DNA of 64,000 nt, taken from Peronospora farinosa. Its lineage: Eukaryota > Oomycota > Peronosporomycetes > Peronosporales > Peronosporaceae. How positions within the stretch are numbered: position 1 is the stretch's first letter; every line of letters begins with the position of its first letter. Made by a program: the position numbers and the translations under genes. This document shows, piece by piece, positions 12,001-22,900 of the stretch. The stretch covers positions 186,001 through 250,000 of the forward strand of contig CANTFK010000035.1 of the NCBI GenBank assembly GCA_947646735.1, written 5' to 3'. Under the pieces are notes generated by a model. The model ran no database searches. It was not told where the DNA came from and worked only from the letters and a program-made list of their open reading frames with translations.

Positions 12001-13150
12001 CGCCATATGCTCCTCGTTCGCCACGGTAAACACCTCGTTGATGATTAGACACACTTGTTCCACAGTGCCTCCCTTAAGGTCACGTAGGGAATGCTTCCAG
12101 GAAAGACCTGGAAGGCTTGTAATGGAAGACGCATGACGAGGAGGACTCTCGACTTCGATATATTGGCGCCTTTGTAGACTCCCTTCCGCGTACACGATAG
12201 CGTGGACACATTCCAACGCTAAATTCTCGGTGCTGTTGTCCCCATCGTGCTTCGAGTCACTACTCGAAGCTGGCGAACCGCATTCAGGTGGTAAACCATC
12301 ACCCCCTCTAGGCACTGGATGTCTTCATCCAAGATGCCGAAAACACTGGACGGGAGTACCTCAAACTCTACCGTCGACACTTGATGCGGGAGCTCCTGCT
12401 CGGCCGCCGTAAACCCGTGTGGGAGCCCCTGCTCAACCACAGTATGCCCATGTGGGAACCTCGGTTCGACCACAGTGGGTGATGATGGGAACCCCGGTTC
12501 AACCACTGCATTCTGGTGCGGGAACCCCTGTTTAACCGCATTAATGACGCGCGGGAACCCCTGTTTAACCGCATTAATGACGCGCGGGAACCCCTGTTCG
12601 ACCGCGTCGTCCTCGTCGTCCTCTTTGCTCTGTAGCGAGGAGTCACTGTCACTTGTGTCTCGAAGAACAGCACAAGCAGTGCAGAGAGAGCCATCGATCG
12701 CTCTGTGCACCGCCAACGTCGTGGAATCACGATCTACGACTGTGACGTTCGGTCAGTCACTTGGAGATACCAAGAGATGGGTGAACACTTCACTGACATC
12801 GAACTTGCGTCGACGTCTCACTGATCTGGCTAACCAGTCGATCTGGGGCTTATAACGTGCCAACCATGGCATGCCCAGTATGCAATCGAATGCATAAGTC
12901 ATCGCGATCACCAAAAATCATCATTACTGCGAAAGCCATTAAACGTGTACGGCAACGACACTTCGCGCCGCGATACGCGGTGTGGTTTCCCGTCAGCCAA
13001 CTTGACGACGACTTGGCCAGGTTCCTCACGGACCTGAATGCTGGGAGGCAGCATCGGTAATTAAGATTCACGAAAGAAATTATTTGTTACTCCTGAGTCC
13101 AGGAGTGCTCGCAGAGGTCGCCGGACACCGGCGACATGTAAACTGACAAT
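9003..13150 (-). pseudogene. Element B pol: protease to chromodomain, several frameshifts
   Basis: Reading leftward, the protease (about 13150-12850) has an intact Asp-Ser-Gly at 13099-13091 and ends in ILGMPWLARYK. A repeat-rich linker follows (12720-12370; 11-residue units with GFP). Reverse transcriptase is at 11796-11278 with YFDD and continues at 11265-11008. The longest open part, 11065-9554 (503 codons), covers RNase H and the integrase zinc finger and core (SVSMDFIFGL, IVSDRDPRF, TDGQTERVNR). A chromodomain-like end lies at about 9280-9003 (VRWLGFPPEQDTWEP). Frameshifts at the joints mean it cannot produce one polyprotein. Confidence 0.85.
12368..12720 (-). repeat. 33-bp tandem repeat in element B protease-RT linker
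   Basis: Seven or so diverged 33-bp units, two of them nearly identical (around 12517-12590), encode an 11-residue repeat containing Gly-Phe-Pro on the minus strand. It sits in the spacer between protease and reverse transcriptase. Confidence 0.7.
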
Positions 13151-13275
13151 ATTCAGACGTGAATCACCACTCGTAGTGGTGGCATTAAGACGTGCGCGCA
13201 GCGCAGGAGGACTGGAAGATTGGGCTGCCACTGGGGAGCCCGGACCTCCGTTCCAACCAGTTGGGCGCCCTGCAC

Positions 13276-14125
13276 TTACTGGTCCCGATCGTTTTTTGGA
13301 CGTGCAGCCGGTACAGCACCCTCATGATGGGCATCCACTACTTGCACCGATATTGGCGATGGCTCACGGCACTCTGCTGCGCGATGTCTTGGCTTGCGAC
13401 AACGAAAGCAATCCATTTGACGCCCGGTGCGAGCGTCACCCTTATGACAAATGACACGTCGTTGTTCACCCGACGACTCGATCAAGTCGATAGCCATAGG
13501 TTCTGGGCCAGAAGGCCGGGGAACGTTTACGATCGATGGCTTGGCATAGTCCTTTGTGACCCTAAAGACCTCACGTAGTGCGATGGAAAATGCCTCCTCC
13601 AATGTGGCAGGCTCGGCGCGCTCTAGCGATAAGCGGGTCTGCCCCTCACGCATACCATCCACAAAGACATTCACCTGCGTGTACATGTCCATGGGGTGCG
13701 TGATAATACACGACGCCACATCTGCACGTAGTCGCGCATCGCCATTTTACCCTGTCGCATCGACAGGAATCTTGATCGCACCAGTTTCTCCTCTTGCGGT
13801 GGCTCAGCGACAACCGGTCCTTACTTTTTCCAAAGTAGAAGAAGGTTTCCATCTTCACGGTCTCATTACGTGAAGGGCGCGAGGGGGTTAAGCCTCGCCG
13901 GTTGGATTCGGCGAGCTCGCGTGCCATAAACTCATGTATGGCGAGACGTTGCGCGTCAGGGGTCGCTGATCTCATCAGCGACGCGACGAATGCCTCTCCC
14001 GATATCGCCGCGAGGCGATTAAGAGCATCCCACTCAACACCAGTAAGATGGGGGCAGGTCGCGTGCTCCAGAAATAAATTTGGAGCGTCAAAGTACGACG
14101 ATTCGCTCATCCCAAACTCGGGCAT
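13276..14125 (-). pseudogene. Element B gag with CCHC zinc knuckle, frameshifted
   Basis: The ATG at 14125 lies shortly after the primer-binding site. The first frame runs to 13646 and the second (13719-13276) carries the C-terminal capsid part and a zinc knuckle CFRCRKPRHRAAEC (C-x2-C-x4-H-x4-C). The overlap of the two frames shows a frameshift around 13700. Gag forms the virus-like particle in which reverse transcription occurs. Confidence 0.75.
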
Positions 14126-14151
14126 AGGAAGGACTACTAAGTGCTACCAGG

Positions 14152-14431
14152 TGTAACGGGGCTAGAACGTACCGTCACTAGCTTACACGCGCGCTCGAGG
14201 AAGACTCAAGCCCAAGTATTAGGTATTAAGTAAATTTAACTCTGATTTTTATTTTGGTTTTAATTCGTACTAATTACGAAGATTTTAGTCGTAATAAATA
14301 CGACAGTGTTCCCGCCTTTCGGGAACCACACAATTTCAGGTTGATTTATCATTGGTCCATATTGGGGACTTTAGGCCCAATAATAAACCAATAATAAATT
14401 GTCACGCTGTACCCGCTATTCGGGCCCAGCA
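14152..14431 (-). repeat. 5' LTR of element B, truncated
   Basis: It is nearly identical to 7807-8086 but lacks the ~60 bp corresponding to 8087-8146. Sequence of element A resumes just outside it. The deletion removes the outer end and explains why no target-site duplication can be read across B. Confidence 0.8.
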
Positions 14432-16033
14432 CATAATAGATATCCCAAGAAATTGGCGCAGATCCTTCACATGACGTGGGACTGGCCATTCCTTTACAGC
14501 CTTTACCTTTTCTGGGTCTGCTCGTACACCATGTGCACCTACGATGCAGCCCAGTACAGGTATTTCGGGGACCCCTATTACGCGCTTTTGCAGTTTCACG
14601 TATAATTGATCGTCACCTGTGTTTGCAACACAGCGTCTAAATGACGCTTGTGCGACTCTATCGCGCTCAGACCGTCCTCCGCCCTACTATGCACGAATAC
14701 ATCGTCAAAGTAATGGGGTGCGTAGGCACGGTGCTGGTGCATCACGTAAGCCACTACTCGGTTGAATGTTGCCGGAGAATTTTTCAACCCTTGTGGCATC
14801 GCAAGCTACTCCCACAGCATACCGTTTGGGGTGCTTACTTCCGTTTTGGCTACATCAGAATCTCTCATGAGAACCTAATAGTATCCATCCTTCAGATCCA
14901 ACGCGGAAAAGATAGTTGACACTTTCCCATGGAATTCAACAAGACATCTTTCCGCGGGATCGGCGTTTGATCCGGAATGGTTGCCGTGTTCAGCTTATTA
15001 TAAGCGTGAACCACGCGCCATCCACCGGTTTCTTTACGCACACAGAAGTTCGGGCTGCAGTGAGGCGACTTTCTCTCACGTACATGCCCCGCCTTGGCTC
15101 GCTTGCCGAAGAACTCATCGATGAAAACGACTTGTTCCTTCGGCAACGGCCATTGCCTGTTCACACAATACTTGGTGCCAGGCTCCAGGTCAATTTCGTG
15201 CCTGATGCCCCTATTGGCTGGCAGGCGGCTCGGCACTTCTGCTGAAAAAACATCATGATATTTACACAGAACATCATAGAACGGGCTGTCCTTCAAGGCA
15301 TCCCAGCCTTGAGCAGCGAACCGTTTCTTCTTGTCGGTCTTCAAGACGCTCTCATCCATTTTGGACGACGAGAAACAGTCCACCACGTTCTCTTCTGGAA
15401 CTAGTGCGACTATTTCGTGGATCTTTCCTTCCTTTAGTTCGGACAGGAACAGATCCCACGTCATCTCCGAGAGATTTACTATCTCCTCGGCAGATGCCAA
15501 GACAAGTTGGAGCACCTCAACTGAGGATGCCTCCGGCATTTTGTCTTCGACGGCCTCGAACAACTCGTTCGTAGGTCCGTCCTCTTGGACTGAGACTGAT
15601 CCAAGGGTCACTCGTTTCGACGTGCTCTTGATCGTCTTAATACGTCTGGTGCTCGTTCTTCGAGTCACCACGACCTTTGACCTGGAAGAAGGTGTCGTTG
15701 CTGCATTATCCAACGCACTCCTTCCTGCCGCACCAGGCTCATGACCCTGTGGCGGTTCTGCCACAGGCTCTCGGCTATGTGCAGGACTATTGGACGCATG
15801 ACTACCTGTCATCGCCCCATTTACTACACCATTCTCATCGGGCTGCGTGGGAAATTTGTGCCATACTGGGATTGATTGATATAATGTCATTGCACCATCG
15901 ACTGTGTTGGACACAGCATCAATCGCATAAGCCTCTCGCAGGAGCACATCCTTTCCGGTGTCCTAGGTAGAGTTAGAGAATGTGCGTGTACGCCAGTCTA
16001 TCCATGGTTGGTGTTTAGCCAACCAAGGCATGC
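14432..16033 (-). pseudogene. Element A pol, 5' part: protease end, linker, reverse transcriptase
   Basis: From 16033 the end of the protease (LGMPWLAKHQPWIDW) is followed by a Ser/Gly/Ala-rich linker. The N-terminal RT region is in 15947-14892, and the RT palm with YFDDVFVHS in 14799-14596, with the last part in 14599-14432. Two frameshifts separate the pieces. A stretch missing near 31446 in element C is present here, so the two copies decayed independently. Confidence 0.8.
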
Positions 16034-16336
16034 TTATGTGGTGAAGTGCTAATTTTGTGATTTGGAGGTCCCAGACTCCAGTTGGATTCGGAGTATAGGC
16101 CGTGGGTCAGGAACAGGGGACCAGAGAGACAGGGGCCTCGAAGGGGAGCGACCGTTGGTTGAGAACAATCCGCAGGATCCCCCGAAGAAAAATCAGTATC
16201 AGGGTACCGGTTAACCGGTACCAAAGGGAGTTGACCATGGCCCCTCATTGATCGACCTGGCCCCTCGTTGGTAGACCCGGGTCCCTCATAGGTCGACCTG
16301 GGTCTCTCATTGGTCGACCCGGTCCCTCATTGGTAG
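16034..16336. repeat. Junction segment with a ~20-bp minisatellite
   Basis: The segment lies between the broken end of element A and the 5' LTR of element D. From about 16244 to 16336 it has four to five copies of a ~20-bp unit built on CCTCATTGGTCGACC. It matches neither C nor D elsewhere in the window. No gene was seen. Confidence 0.6.
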
Positions 16337-17586
16337 TGTGGCGAAGTGAAAGAGTGAATTTCGCCAAGTGTGATCGCATATTTTCGGTTAAGTCCGAAAT
16401 GGCCAATATTAATGAGTCGCGATCTCGTGGCCAATATTGATGAGTCGCGATCTCGCAGAAAGGTTTCAAGACGATGTCAAATAGGATGGAAAACAGTGAA
16501 TGGAGTAGTTTGCACTTCTATGTGGGGTCAAATATGGCCTAGAAACTACGCTATTGCGATCTCCAGTATTTCCGATGGCGATCCGCGTGAACGCGGTCGC
16601 TAAGGAGGAAGATGGGTACATCCAAGCATGTGGAGGACGGTCTGGTGTGGATCACGTCGCTATGGAGGACTGGAATGGTGGATATGAAATGTCACATTGA
16701 TGAACTATCTCACATGACCTGAGAAACGGTGAAGAAGACAAGTCGTGATCCGGCGGATCGCGATCCGATATTAATTATTTAGTACCGCGATCTGGTACTA
16801 ATTATTTAGTACCACGATCTGGTACTAATTATTTAGTACCGCGATCTGGTACTAATTATTTAGTACCGCGATCTGGTACTAAAATGGTATTATATCCAAG
16901 CGAGGTAGCGATCCAGATCGCGGCGATATTGGAGTGGACCACATTACAAGATCTGATTTTTCCGAAAGGGCGATACGTGGCAACAGATCCTGAGCTACAG
17001 ATAGTCAAGATCATAGGTTTTGGTATTTGATTGGTTAACATTAACAGATTTCAATTTGCTTCTAGTACACGTGTCGACTTCTCTTCCGGGCTGGATTCTT
17101 TGGCCTCCCGACGTCTCAAGGAAGTCTACCTACTACGCAAGTCATATCCCTGGATTGTTTGGCCAGGGATTGCAAGAATTCTCAACAAAACAAATCAAGC
17201 TGCGATTGGACGCAGAGGACTAAGAAGTCCAGATACAAGATCGCGAGACGGCTCAAGTGGTCAGAAGGCAAGCGGATCAAGTATCTACATTTTTGGACAA
17301 GGCGATCTCAAGGGAGATCAGGGCGACTCAAACAGAGCACCACAAGAACAACTGCGATCGTGTGAGGAATTCCACGCGATCGCCCCCCCCACCTATCCCT
17401 AACACAATCAAGTTCAACATCGACTCAAGTCTACCGAGAAGAGAGCAACCCGCCCTACCGACGGGTACACAAGGTGAGGAAGGCTATACACACGGAATCG
17501 GGGTACCCCCTCCGTTAGTCGGTCGTCCGGGCGCCAGTGGAGAGTTGGGATCGCATCAGCAATTTTGCGAATCCCACTCCACCACA
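16337..17586 (+). repeat. 5' LTR of element D
   Basis: The 1250-bp LTR is nearly identical to 28535-29839. The 55-bp length difference is explained by two fewer 27-bp minisatellite units and one missing T in a T-run. The frame from about 17257 is open to the LTR end and continues in phase into gag. Confidence 0.92.
16780..16881 (+). repeat. 27-bp hairpin minisatellite, 4 units (5' LTR of D)
   Basis: Units start at 16780, 16807, 16834 and 16861. Each contains TAGTACC and GGTACTA separated by seven bases, a 7-bp hairpin. Units are separated by ATTATT. Confidence 0.9.
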
Positions 17587-19877
17587 ATGGTGCGCGTGCC
17601 CGGATCTTCTGGTGACTCGGGATTTCACCGTGAGTCCCTGAGAGAAGATGTCAAGATCAAGACTGAACCTGGGATTGAAGCGTCAGCGGCAAAGGGATCA
17701 CCGCAGACGTGTGAAGAAAAAAGATCCCCGGATCATCAGCGTTTTGGGAGGGGCGCAGATGAAAAGAAAACCAAGGAGGAAGATCAAGAGATTGATCTGG
17801 AAGAAAAACCTCTACCCCCTCCCCAGGTCCTTTTGAGGACCCCTGCGGATCGCGTTTTGCAACGCGATCCGCTGGATAAAAATCCTACGGTTAAAACCGA
17901 AGGAAATTTATCCAAAACCACTCCGAATTCGAAGAAGAAGAAGAATTCGAAGCCATCTCGAGTGAAGATGAAGGCGCCTGAGTCGGATCATGATGATATC
18001 GACGTGAAGCCAGCGCATGAGGAAGACAAGGCGAAAGGATGGTAACTGGATCAGCTGGAATGGTGTTTTCATTGGAAGGCGCTTAAAGATCTGTTGTCAA
18101 GCGATCCCGTTCTAAAGATTTTGAAACCGAAGTTGATTGGATCGCTACAAGGACCAATTTCAGCTCCCATTCCGACACCGAAACAGTTGGAAGCGATCCG
18201 TCGGCTTATGGAGTTGCTCCAGAACGCTGGATTCACCGCTGGAGCTTTTGACGCGCAGGTGCTGTTGGAATGCGATCATGATCGGGTGCTCCAAGCAGGG
18301 CGATCTCTGTTTTCGAAGCTAGTTCCTCTAATTGGAGAGCGCGATCCGGTGGATCAGACGATCCAGCCGATTGCAGATATACCAAAAGGATATCATACGG
18401 GATCTTCGCAATATATGTCAGCGGAATCCGAAGGGGAGTCGGACGACTCAATTAATATGCAGCGAATGTCACTTGTACCGGCTGGTGCAGCGCATATTCG
18501 CGAGCGACTGGCACCGATTAAGGCCAGAGAACAATCGACGACGGTACTCACAGCTGAAGACATGATGTGAATGGATCAGGTCAATTGCAATCTTATTTTG
18601 AAGCTGCCATGAGAAAGTACGAGCAGGATCAAGCTCGCATGATCGCCAGTCGATCCGCGATCCCCACAAACACCCCAAAAGTTTGCATTTCGGATGTGGA
18701 TATGGAATCGGCCGGATCGCGTCAATCGCGATCCAATAATTACGATCCAGACGATTTGGGTCTGGAGGATCTAAGACGGCCACAAGTCGCAAGTGCAGGC
18801 GCTGTACCTAATGGTGGACTTGTCACGCAGCGGATTCGAATGTCTGCGATCGCAGATCTGAAAGAATTTACAGGACGGGACAAGGATGAAGATCGAGCGA
18901 GAAGTTGGGTCAACAAGGCCAAGTCGGCGTTCTTACGCGACCAAGCCCCGGATGATGAAAAATGTCTAGTATTTGGTGATTTACTTACGGGGCCGGCACG
19001 AAATTGGTATAGCCAGTTAAGTCGATCCACCCGGAATTCATGGAAGTCGTTGCTGGAAACCTTCATGATCCAGTATTGTGGATATGGTATGTCGGTCGGG
19101 AGACAATACTACCATGCGAAGAAGCGATCTGATGAAACTACATTGGAATATTTGTATCGACTGAATGTGGCCGCGATCCGAGCAAAAATCCCCATTCGGG
19201 AAGGATCGCCCTCAATTCGCCGAGAACATGTGGAACATTTCATTGGTACACTGGATGATCGCGATCTGGCTAAGCAGTTGACGTTGCTACGCCTTGGAGA
19301 CGCCGATGATATGGAAGAAACTCTGCGAACATATCAACGCATGTAGGGAAGACAGTATCCGAGTGCAATGGGGTCGAGCAAATTTCGTCAGCGATCTGCG
19401 TCGACATCCACTCCGGCACCCTCGAAACCAACTCGTGCTGTGAGAGCGATTCGTCTAGAAGGCAGTAGCAGTGAGTCAGACTCGGATATTAGTGGATCAG
19501 ACGCCGAAATAGATCGACGCAACTTATGTGTGGCCACAGTACCAGATCGCGTGAAGAAATATAGTGATCAACGCGCGGGATCAGACCATTTGGATCAAGA
19601 TCGCGGTCCAGATCGCGTGGTGAATCAGAAGGCTTGTACCCATTGTGGGTCGAAGAAACACGATGATCGTGGATGCTGGAAGATACTAACGTGTCAGAAG
19701 TGTGGTCGTAAGGGACATCCGTCGGACAAGTGTTTTTACACCTGTGCTGCCTGCGGAGATATCCATGAGCATGGAAAATGTCGAATGGAAGAATTCTACA
19801 ACATGATACGCAAGTGGTATGTCCCAACCAAGCATGCTGGAATGCTTCCGCCGAAGGCTGAAGAAATGTTAAACTAG
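17587..19877 (+). pseudogene. Element D gag (capsid and three zinc knuckles), with breaks
   Basis: The ATG at 17587 touches the LTR end and overlaps the primer-binding site. The N-terminal part (17587-18045) is Lys/Glu-rich and disordered, then comes an in-frame TAA (18043). The same frame continues from 18046 to 18570. A frameshift between 18558 and 18570 leads to the capsid-like region (18567-19346; GRDKDEDRARSWVNKAKSAF), followed by an in-frame TAG (19344). The nucleocapsid part (19368-19877) has CTHCGSKKHDDRGC, CQKCGRKGHPSDKC and a third Cys/His cluster. The particle protein cannot be made intact from this copy unless stops are read through. Gag ends at TAG 19875-19877, in a candidate frameshift site. 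Confidence 0.8.
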
Positions 19878-19919
19878 GACGCTCGCCAGGTTGGAATCTG
19901 GTACGAGCCGAGCGTTCTA
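19868..19919 (+). promoter_or_regulatory. Candidate -1 ribosomal frameshift signal at gag-pol junction
   Basis: The heptamer G-TTA-AAC (19868-19874, in gag phase) directly precedes the gag stop TAG. A stem of 11 pairs follows, 19875-19885 with 19909-19919 (one G-U), and the loop holds a second 4-bp stem (19886-19889/19898-19901). Pol is open in the -1 frame across this point. The spacer is shorter than usual unless the lower, weaker pairs open first. Confidence 0.55.
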
Positions 19920-22900
19920 GGCTCTGCATTTATGCATTTGTGGAAAGAAGATCGACAGATCAGGGCGTTAACACTCAGATCGACCCGAATAATACATGTG
20001 AAGATTCAAAATTTCTGCGTTCAATATCAAGCGTCGTAAGAGTTGATGAATATGCCCGATCGCCTGCGAAAATGGAGCTCGACTTAGCACCAGGTGAATC
20101 ACGGGGATATTGGAAATATCATACCCCAGGAAAATGGTTCAAGCAAGCCAAGGCAACGGGCAAGATCAACAATGAAAAGGCGATTATGTTGTTTGATTCT
20201 GGAGCCGAAGTCTCGATCGTCGACACCACCTTTGCTCGTAAGGTAGGATGTGTCATTGACGAGAGTCAGAGGCAAGAATGTGTTGGGATTGGTGAGAACA
20301 CATACATGACGGACGGTCGTACAAGAATCAAGATCACGCTGAATGGATCGCTAGTCTATTATTTTGATGCTTGGGTAGCAGATCAAGTAGGTCAAGACGC
20401 GATCCTAGGAATGGATTTCATGGTCCCAGCTGGAATACGCCTGGATTTAGCAGATGGAACACTTTGTTTGCCTGATGAGGTCAGGATACTTCTGAATGGA
20501 CGAAGACCCCCTTACCGGGCGACCATACAAGCGATCACAATTCCAGATCAATATGTGGTGATTCCCGTGGGCAAATCGACCGAAGTGAAGATCGGAGTTA
20601 GTCCTCCTAAAGCCAAGATCTGGGTGAGGCGCGATCCGAAGTGGGTACCTACAGTAACTACGGGACCAGGTCAGATCAAGTATCTACAGCTGACTAATAT
20701 CGGCGATCAAGAAGTGACTTTAAGTCATGGATCGCCATTAGGTTGGTGGATGGTTGCTGATATGATACCTCGGTCCCCAGGATATGTCTCGGTGGGATCG
20801 CGTCGGTATAACGAATGGCAGACATTAGCGTTCAAAGCGACAACGGATCGAGAAGAAGAACTACTGGAGGAATATACCGGACCGCTAGTGGACCATCCTT
20901 CGTACCCTACGCCGAAGAGGATCTTAACACGCTCAAAAAAGGAAGCAGAAGAAAGGACTACGAAAACAGTGAAACCCACGACACGATCCAATGAAGAATG
21001 CGATGCGATAAGAGGAATCGGTGGCAACAATGTAGAAGATCGGGTGATCGAAGATGAAAGCGAGCAAGTAGCGCAATCTCCATGGGTAATCAATGCGATC
21101 AGAGGGATGTCAAATGTCGATCACGTGAAAGGGCCGTGGGGTGAAGATAATTACACTCACAATAACTATACACCGAAATGTATGGAGCGCGATCCGACAA
21201 TTGAGGACTGCGATCTGGCTGATCTGGCAATCAATGACCGCGATCTGGCCGATCTGGATCGCGATAACCCCGATCCGACAATTGAGGACTGCGATCTGGC
21301 CGATCTGGATCGCGATGACCGCGATCTGGCCGATATGGTAATTAATAACCGCGATCTGGCCGATCTGGATCGCGATAACCCCGATCCGACAATTGAGGAC
21401 TGCGATCTGGCTGATCTGGATCGCGATGACCGCGATCTGGCCGATATGGTAATTAATAACCGCGATCTGGCCGATCTGGATCGCGATCTGCGAGAACAAG
21501 AGCAAGCTAGTGATACGACGATTATCAACGACGAATTTATTCTAGCCGGAGGAAGTGTAAAGATGAAGCCTGAAGACTCGATGTATTGTCATGAGAGTGG
21601 TGAATTGTATGCCGAAGATGTGGATCAGCATATGGCTGTCTTGCCTGAGATTGTGTCATCCACCGAAGAAGTTACGATTGATGATATCCAAGTGGGCGAT
21701 CCGGGAGTTCCTTTAACCAAGGACCAAGAAAGTCTACGGCAATTAATTTGGGCGAACCGACACTTACTCATTGGCAAAGGAAACGCGCTTCCTCCTGCAG
21801 CTCGAGGAGCAGTATGTGATATCGATGTTGGTGGAGCACACCCGATCGCACAACGAGTACGACCGGTCGCTCCCAAATTTCGCGAGAAGTTAGCTGACCT
21901 AATCAAAGGATTACTATCAGCCAGGATTATCCAGCCGTCGACATCACCATGGGCTTCGCCGATTGTGGTAATCATAAAAAAGAATGGTGTCGACATTCGG
22001 TTATGTATTTACTATCGGCGGGTGAATCAACTCACGAGATTGATGGTGTATCCTATGCCTCTGATTAGCGAATTATTGCAAGATATGGATAAAGCTATGT
22101 GGTATTGTTCGTTGGATATGGCCAGTGGATTTTGGGTCGTGGAAATGACCGAGCGAGCAAGGATGATTTCTGCTTTTATCACGCCGTCAGGCCTGTTCGA
22201 GTGGTTACGAATGCCGTTTGGGCTAAAAAACGCTCCGCAGATTTACCAACGTCTAATTGATAATGCACTGTATGGATACCTCAAGATCGGTACGGATCCA
22301 AACGCAATTGCCACAGGATCACTCGACTCCGCTGATACGGTAACGGGATCGCCAAAGCTGGTTGATGTATTCACAGAAGGCGAACCGGATACTAGCCAGA
22401 AGCCATCTGTGCTTGGCCGAAGGTCATATATTGATGACATACTAATTCCAGCAACATCGTGGGCCTCCTTATATGATAAGGTAAAGCGATTGTTAGAAGT
22501 ATGCAACGAATGGAATTTGTCGATCAGTCTCGCTAAAAGTTTTTGGGGACGACGTAAGGTGGACTACCTGGGTCATCAAGTCTCACTGGCAGGAATCGAA
22601 GCTAATCCAAAGGATTTGGGATCGCTGGTGAATATTCCGTTCCCAAAAACGTTGCGATCGATGCAATCGTTTCTGGGAAGCTTGAATTACTATAGTCGAT
22701 TTGTCGAAGACTTTGCGATTTATGCGTCAGTGCTATATGAATTAAGGGAAGCAGATTTCCATGAAATCCGCTGTTCTGACAAGATGAATGCATTGGATTC
22801 GACTGTCGCAACCAGGAATGATTCAGATCAAAAGTTCGATATTGGGGACGATCCAGATCCAGAAGGACGGACTCGATGGGAAAAAGCGATGATCGCATTT

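Larger units (their letters stand above)
7807..14431 (-). mobile_element. Element B: Ty3/Gypsy retrotransposon inserted into element A
   Basis: The two copies of a ~280-bp LTR sequence at 7807-8086 and 14152-14431 are in direct orientation and differ at about four sites by eye, so the insertion is fairly young. On the minus strand the order is LTR, gag, protease, linker, RT, RNase H, integrase, chromodomain, LTR. A candidate primer-binding site (TGGTAGCAC, complement of 14141-14149) follows the 5' LTR by 2 nt. A polypurine tract (complement of 8147-8160) precedes the 3' LTR. The coding region contains several frameshifts and stops. Confidence 0.9.
3665..16033 (-). mobile_element. Element A: degraded Ty3/Gypsy retrotransposon split by element B
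   Basis: The element reads on the minus strand. Its 3' LTR is at 3665-4088, an antisense ORF remnant at 4252-5627, the pol 3' part at about 5103-7806, and the pol 5' part at 14432-16033, with element B inserted at the RT/RNase H boundary. The order of pol domains and close protein similarity show that it belongs to the same family as element C. It breaks off at 16033 inside the protease region, just after the conserved LGMPWLA stretch, so gag and the 5' LTR are missing. Several stops and frameshifts make it non-autonomous. Confidence 0.85.

Noticed and set aside
12475..12855. Plus-strand 126-codon frame with GNPC repeats
   Set aside because: It is the mirror of the GFP repeats in element B's protease-RT linker.
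21110..21528. Minus-strand repetitive frames in D pol (Ile/Gln and Arg/Ser repeats)
   Set aside because: They are shadows of the 111-bp repeat in the open pol frame and lie far from the antisense ORF position.
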